Positions 5,113 to 5,870 of a stretch of 5,870 nucleotides of DNA are shown here, one piece after another. The first letter of the stretch is position 1. Each line of letters begins with the position of its first letter. The translations under genes and the position numbers were made by a program. Below the pieces are notes generated by a model, which saw only the letters and a list, made by a program, of their open reading frames with translations, was not told the origin of the DNA and ran no database searches. This DNA comes from an uncultured bacterium (GTDB taxonomy: Bacteria > Bacteroidota > Bacteroidia > Bacteroidales > Muribaculaceae), in contig CAMHGU010000145.1 of NCBI GenBank assembly GCA_946184715.1, positions 1 to 5,870 on the forward strand, in the 5' to 3' direction.

Positions 5113-5870
5113 TCAGAGGCCGAAGGCGTGTCGCACGGCATCGACGTAGTCGAGGCGCTCCCAGGTGAAGAGCTCCACTTCGCGGGTGAACTTGTTGCCG
5201 TTCATGTCGCGGAACTCCTTCAGGACAGTCTTCGGCTCGCGGCCCACATGTCCGTAGGCAGCGGTCTCCTCGTAGATGGGAGCACGGAGCTTGAGGCGCT
5301 GCTCGATAGCGTAGGGGCGCATATCGAATATGCGGCCCAGGCGCTCGGCGATTTCGGTATCGGGGACATCGACGTGGGAGGTGCCGAAGGTGTTGACGTA
5401 AAGGCTTACGGGTTTAGCGACGCCGATGGCGTAGGCCACTTGCACGAGAATCTCATCAGCGATGCCTGCGGCAGCGGCATTCTTGGCGATGTGGCGCGCG
5501 GCATAGGCAGCTGAGCGGTCCACCTTGGAGGGGTCTTTGCCCGAGAAGGCGCCGCCGCCGTGGGCACCGCGGCCGCCATAGGTATCAACGATGATTTTGC
5601 GGCCGGTAAGGCCGGTGTCGCCGTGGGGCCCACCGATGACGAACTTGCCAGTCGGGTTGACAAGCAAGATGAGGTCATCGTGGAAGAGCGCTTGCGTCTC
5701 AGGCGCGAGAGCGGCCTTGACGCGTGGCAGCAGGATGTTCTTCACGTCGTCATAGATGATGGCGAGCATCTGCTCGTCGGCGGCGCGCTGCGCTTCGGGG
5801 GTGTCATCGACGGGAGCGATGAAGTCGTCGTGCTGGGTGCTGACCACGATGGTGTGGATACGCAAGGGGC
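5113..5870 (-). CDS. metK: S-adenosylmethionine synthetase, C-terminal part (cut by window edge)
   Basis: The enzyme makes S-adenosylmethionine from methionine and ATP, in the cytoplasm, usually as a tetramer. The readable 251 residues run from the RIHTIVVSTQHDDF strand to the C-terminus HAFGL. They include the ATP-binding segment FVIGGPHGDTGLTGRK (codons within about 5596-5643) and the glycine-rich loop GGGAFSGKDPSKVDRS (5512-5559), whose two lysines contact the phosphates in known MetK structures. AYAIGVAKPVSLYV further down is also typical. About 175-180 N-terminal residues, with the HPDK region, lie beyond base 5870. The TTG at 5865 is an internal leucine codon and not a start, because the frame stays open to the edge (CCC just before it) and homology continues. 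The gene lies 178 bp upstream of lon on the same strand. Lon has its own promoter, so they are probably separate units. Confidence 0.97.
   Translation of the reverse strand, partial: PLRIHTIVVSTQHDDFIAPVDDTPEAQRAADEQMLAIIYDDVKNILLPRVKAALAPETQALFHDDLILLVNPTGKFVIGGPHGDTGLTGRKIIVDTYGGRGAHGGGAFSGKDPSKVDRSAAYAARHIAKNAAAAGIADEILVQVAYAIGVAKPVSLYVNTFGTSHVDVPDTEIAERLGRIFDMRPYAIEQRLKLRAPIYEETAAYGHVGREPKTVLKEFRDMNGNKFTREVELFTWERLDYVDAVRHAFGL

Noticed and set aside
4906..5514. Plus-strand frame of 202 codons crossing the lon-metK spacer
   Set aside because: It runs antisense through the lon start, the promoter region and metK. No motif was seen, and it has metK antisense composition.
1..5870. CRISPR array, insertion sequence with transposase, or replication origin
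   Set aside because: No regularly spaced repeats, transposase frame or DnaA-box cluster was seen on either strand.

Overview
The window looks like a Bacteroidales chromosome (Bacteroidota), possibly Muribaculaceae-like. The evidence is Bacteroidota-type promoters (TAnnTTTG at the -7 position), mostly absent Shine-Dalgarno sequences, GC-rich core genes separated by AT-rich intergenic DNA, and a FatA/FatB-type acyl-ACP thioesterase next to lon and metK. The family-level placement is an impression, not a proof.

Left part, about 1-950, accessory and eroded. The minus strand carries the first 44 codons of an AAA15/OLD-like ATPase that leaves the window at base 1. A gene-poor AT-rich stretch follows (134-555). 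It contains a palindrome, an exact 11-bp tandem repeat, an intrinsic terminator and the 3' 44 nt of an elongator tRNA-Met(CAU) that lacks its 5' half. Such a fragment is the usual scar of integration into a tRNA gene. Next comes a broken piece of a DUF262/GmrSD-like protein (556-807) ending in an in-frame stop. Together these suggest an old integration hotspot with defence-type cargo.

Middle, 951-1661. One intact-looking plus-strand gene encodes an unrecognised 236-aa protein with an N-terminal membrane anchor and a charged cytoplasmic domain. GC-rich inverted motifs and short 8-9-nt repeats flank it.

Right part, 1741-5870, housekeeping genes, all on the minus strand: metK (C-terminal part only, cut by the window end), a 178-bp spacer with a strong lon promoter and a leader hairpin, lon (818 aa, all catalytic residues present), and an acyl-ACP thioesterase whose start overlaps the lon stop as ATGA. 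Lon and the thioesterase are therefore probably cotranscribed and translationally coupled.

I did not find a clearly new multi-gene system. The best leads are the tRNA scar whose geometry does not fit its neighbourhood, the orphan membrane protein with its flanking repeats, and the structured lon leader.
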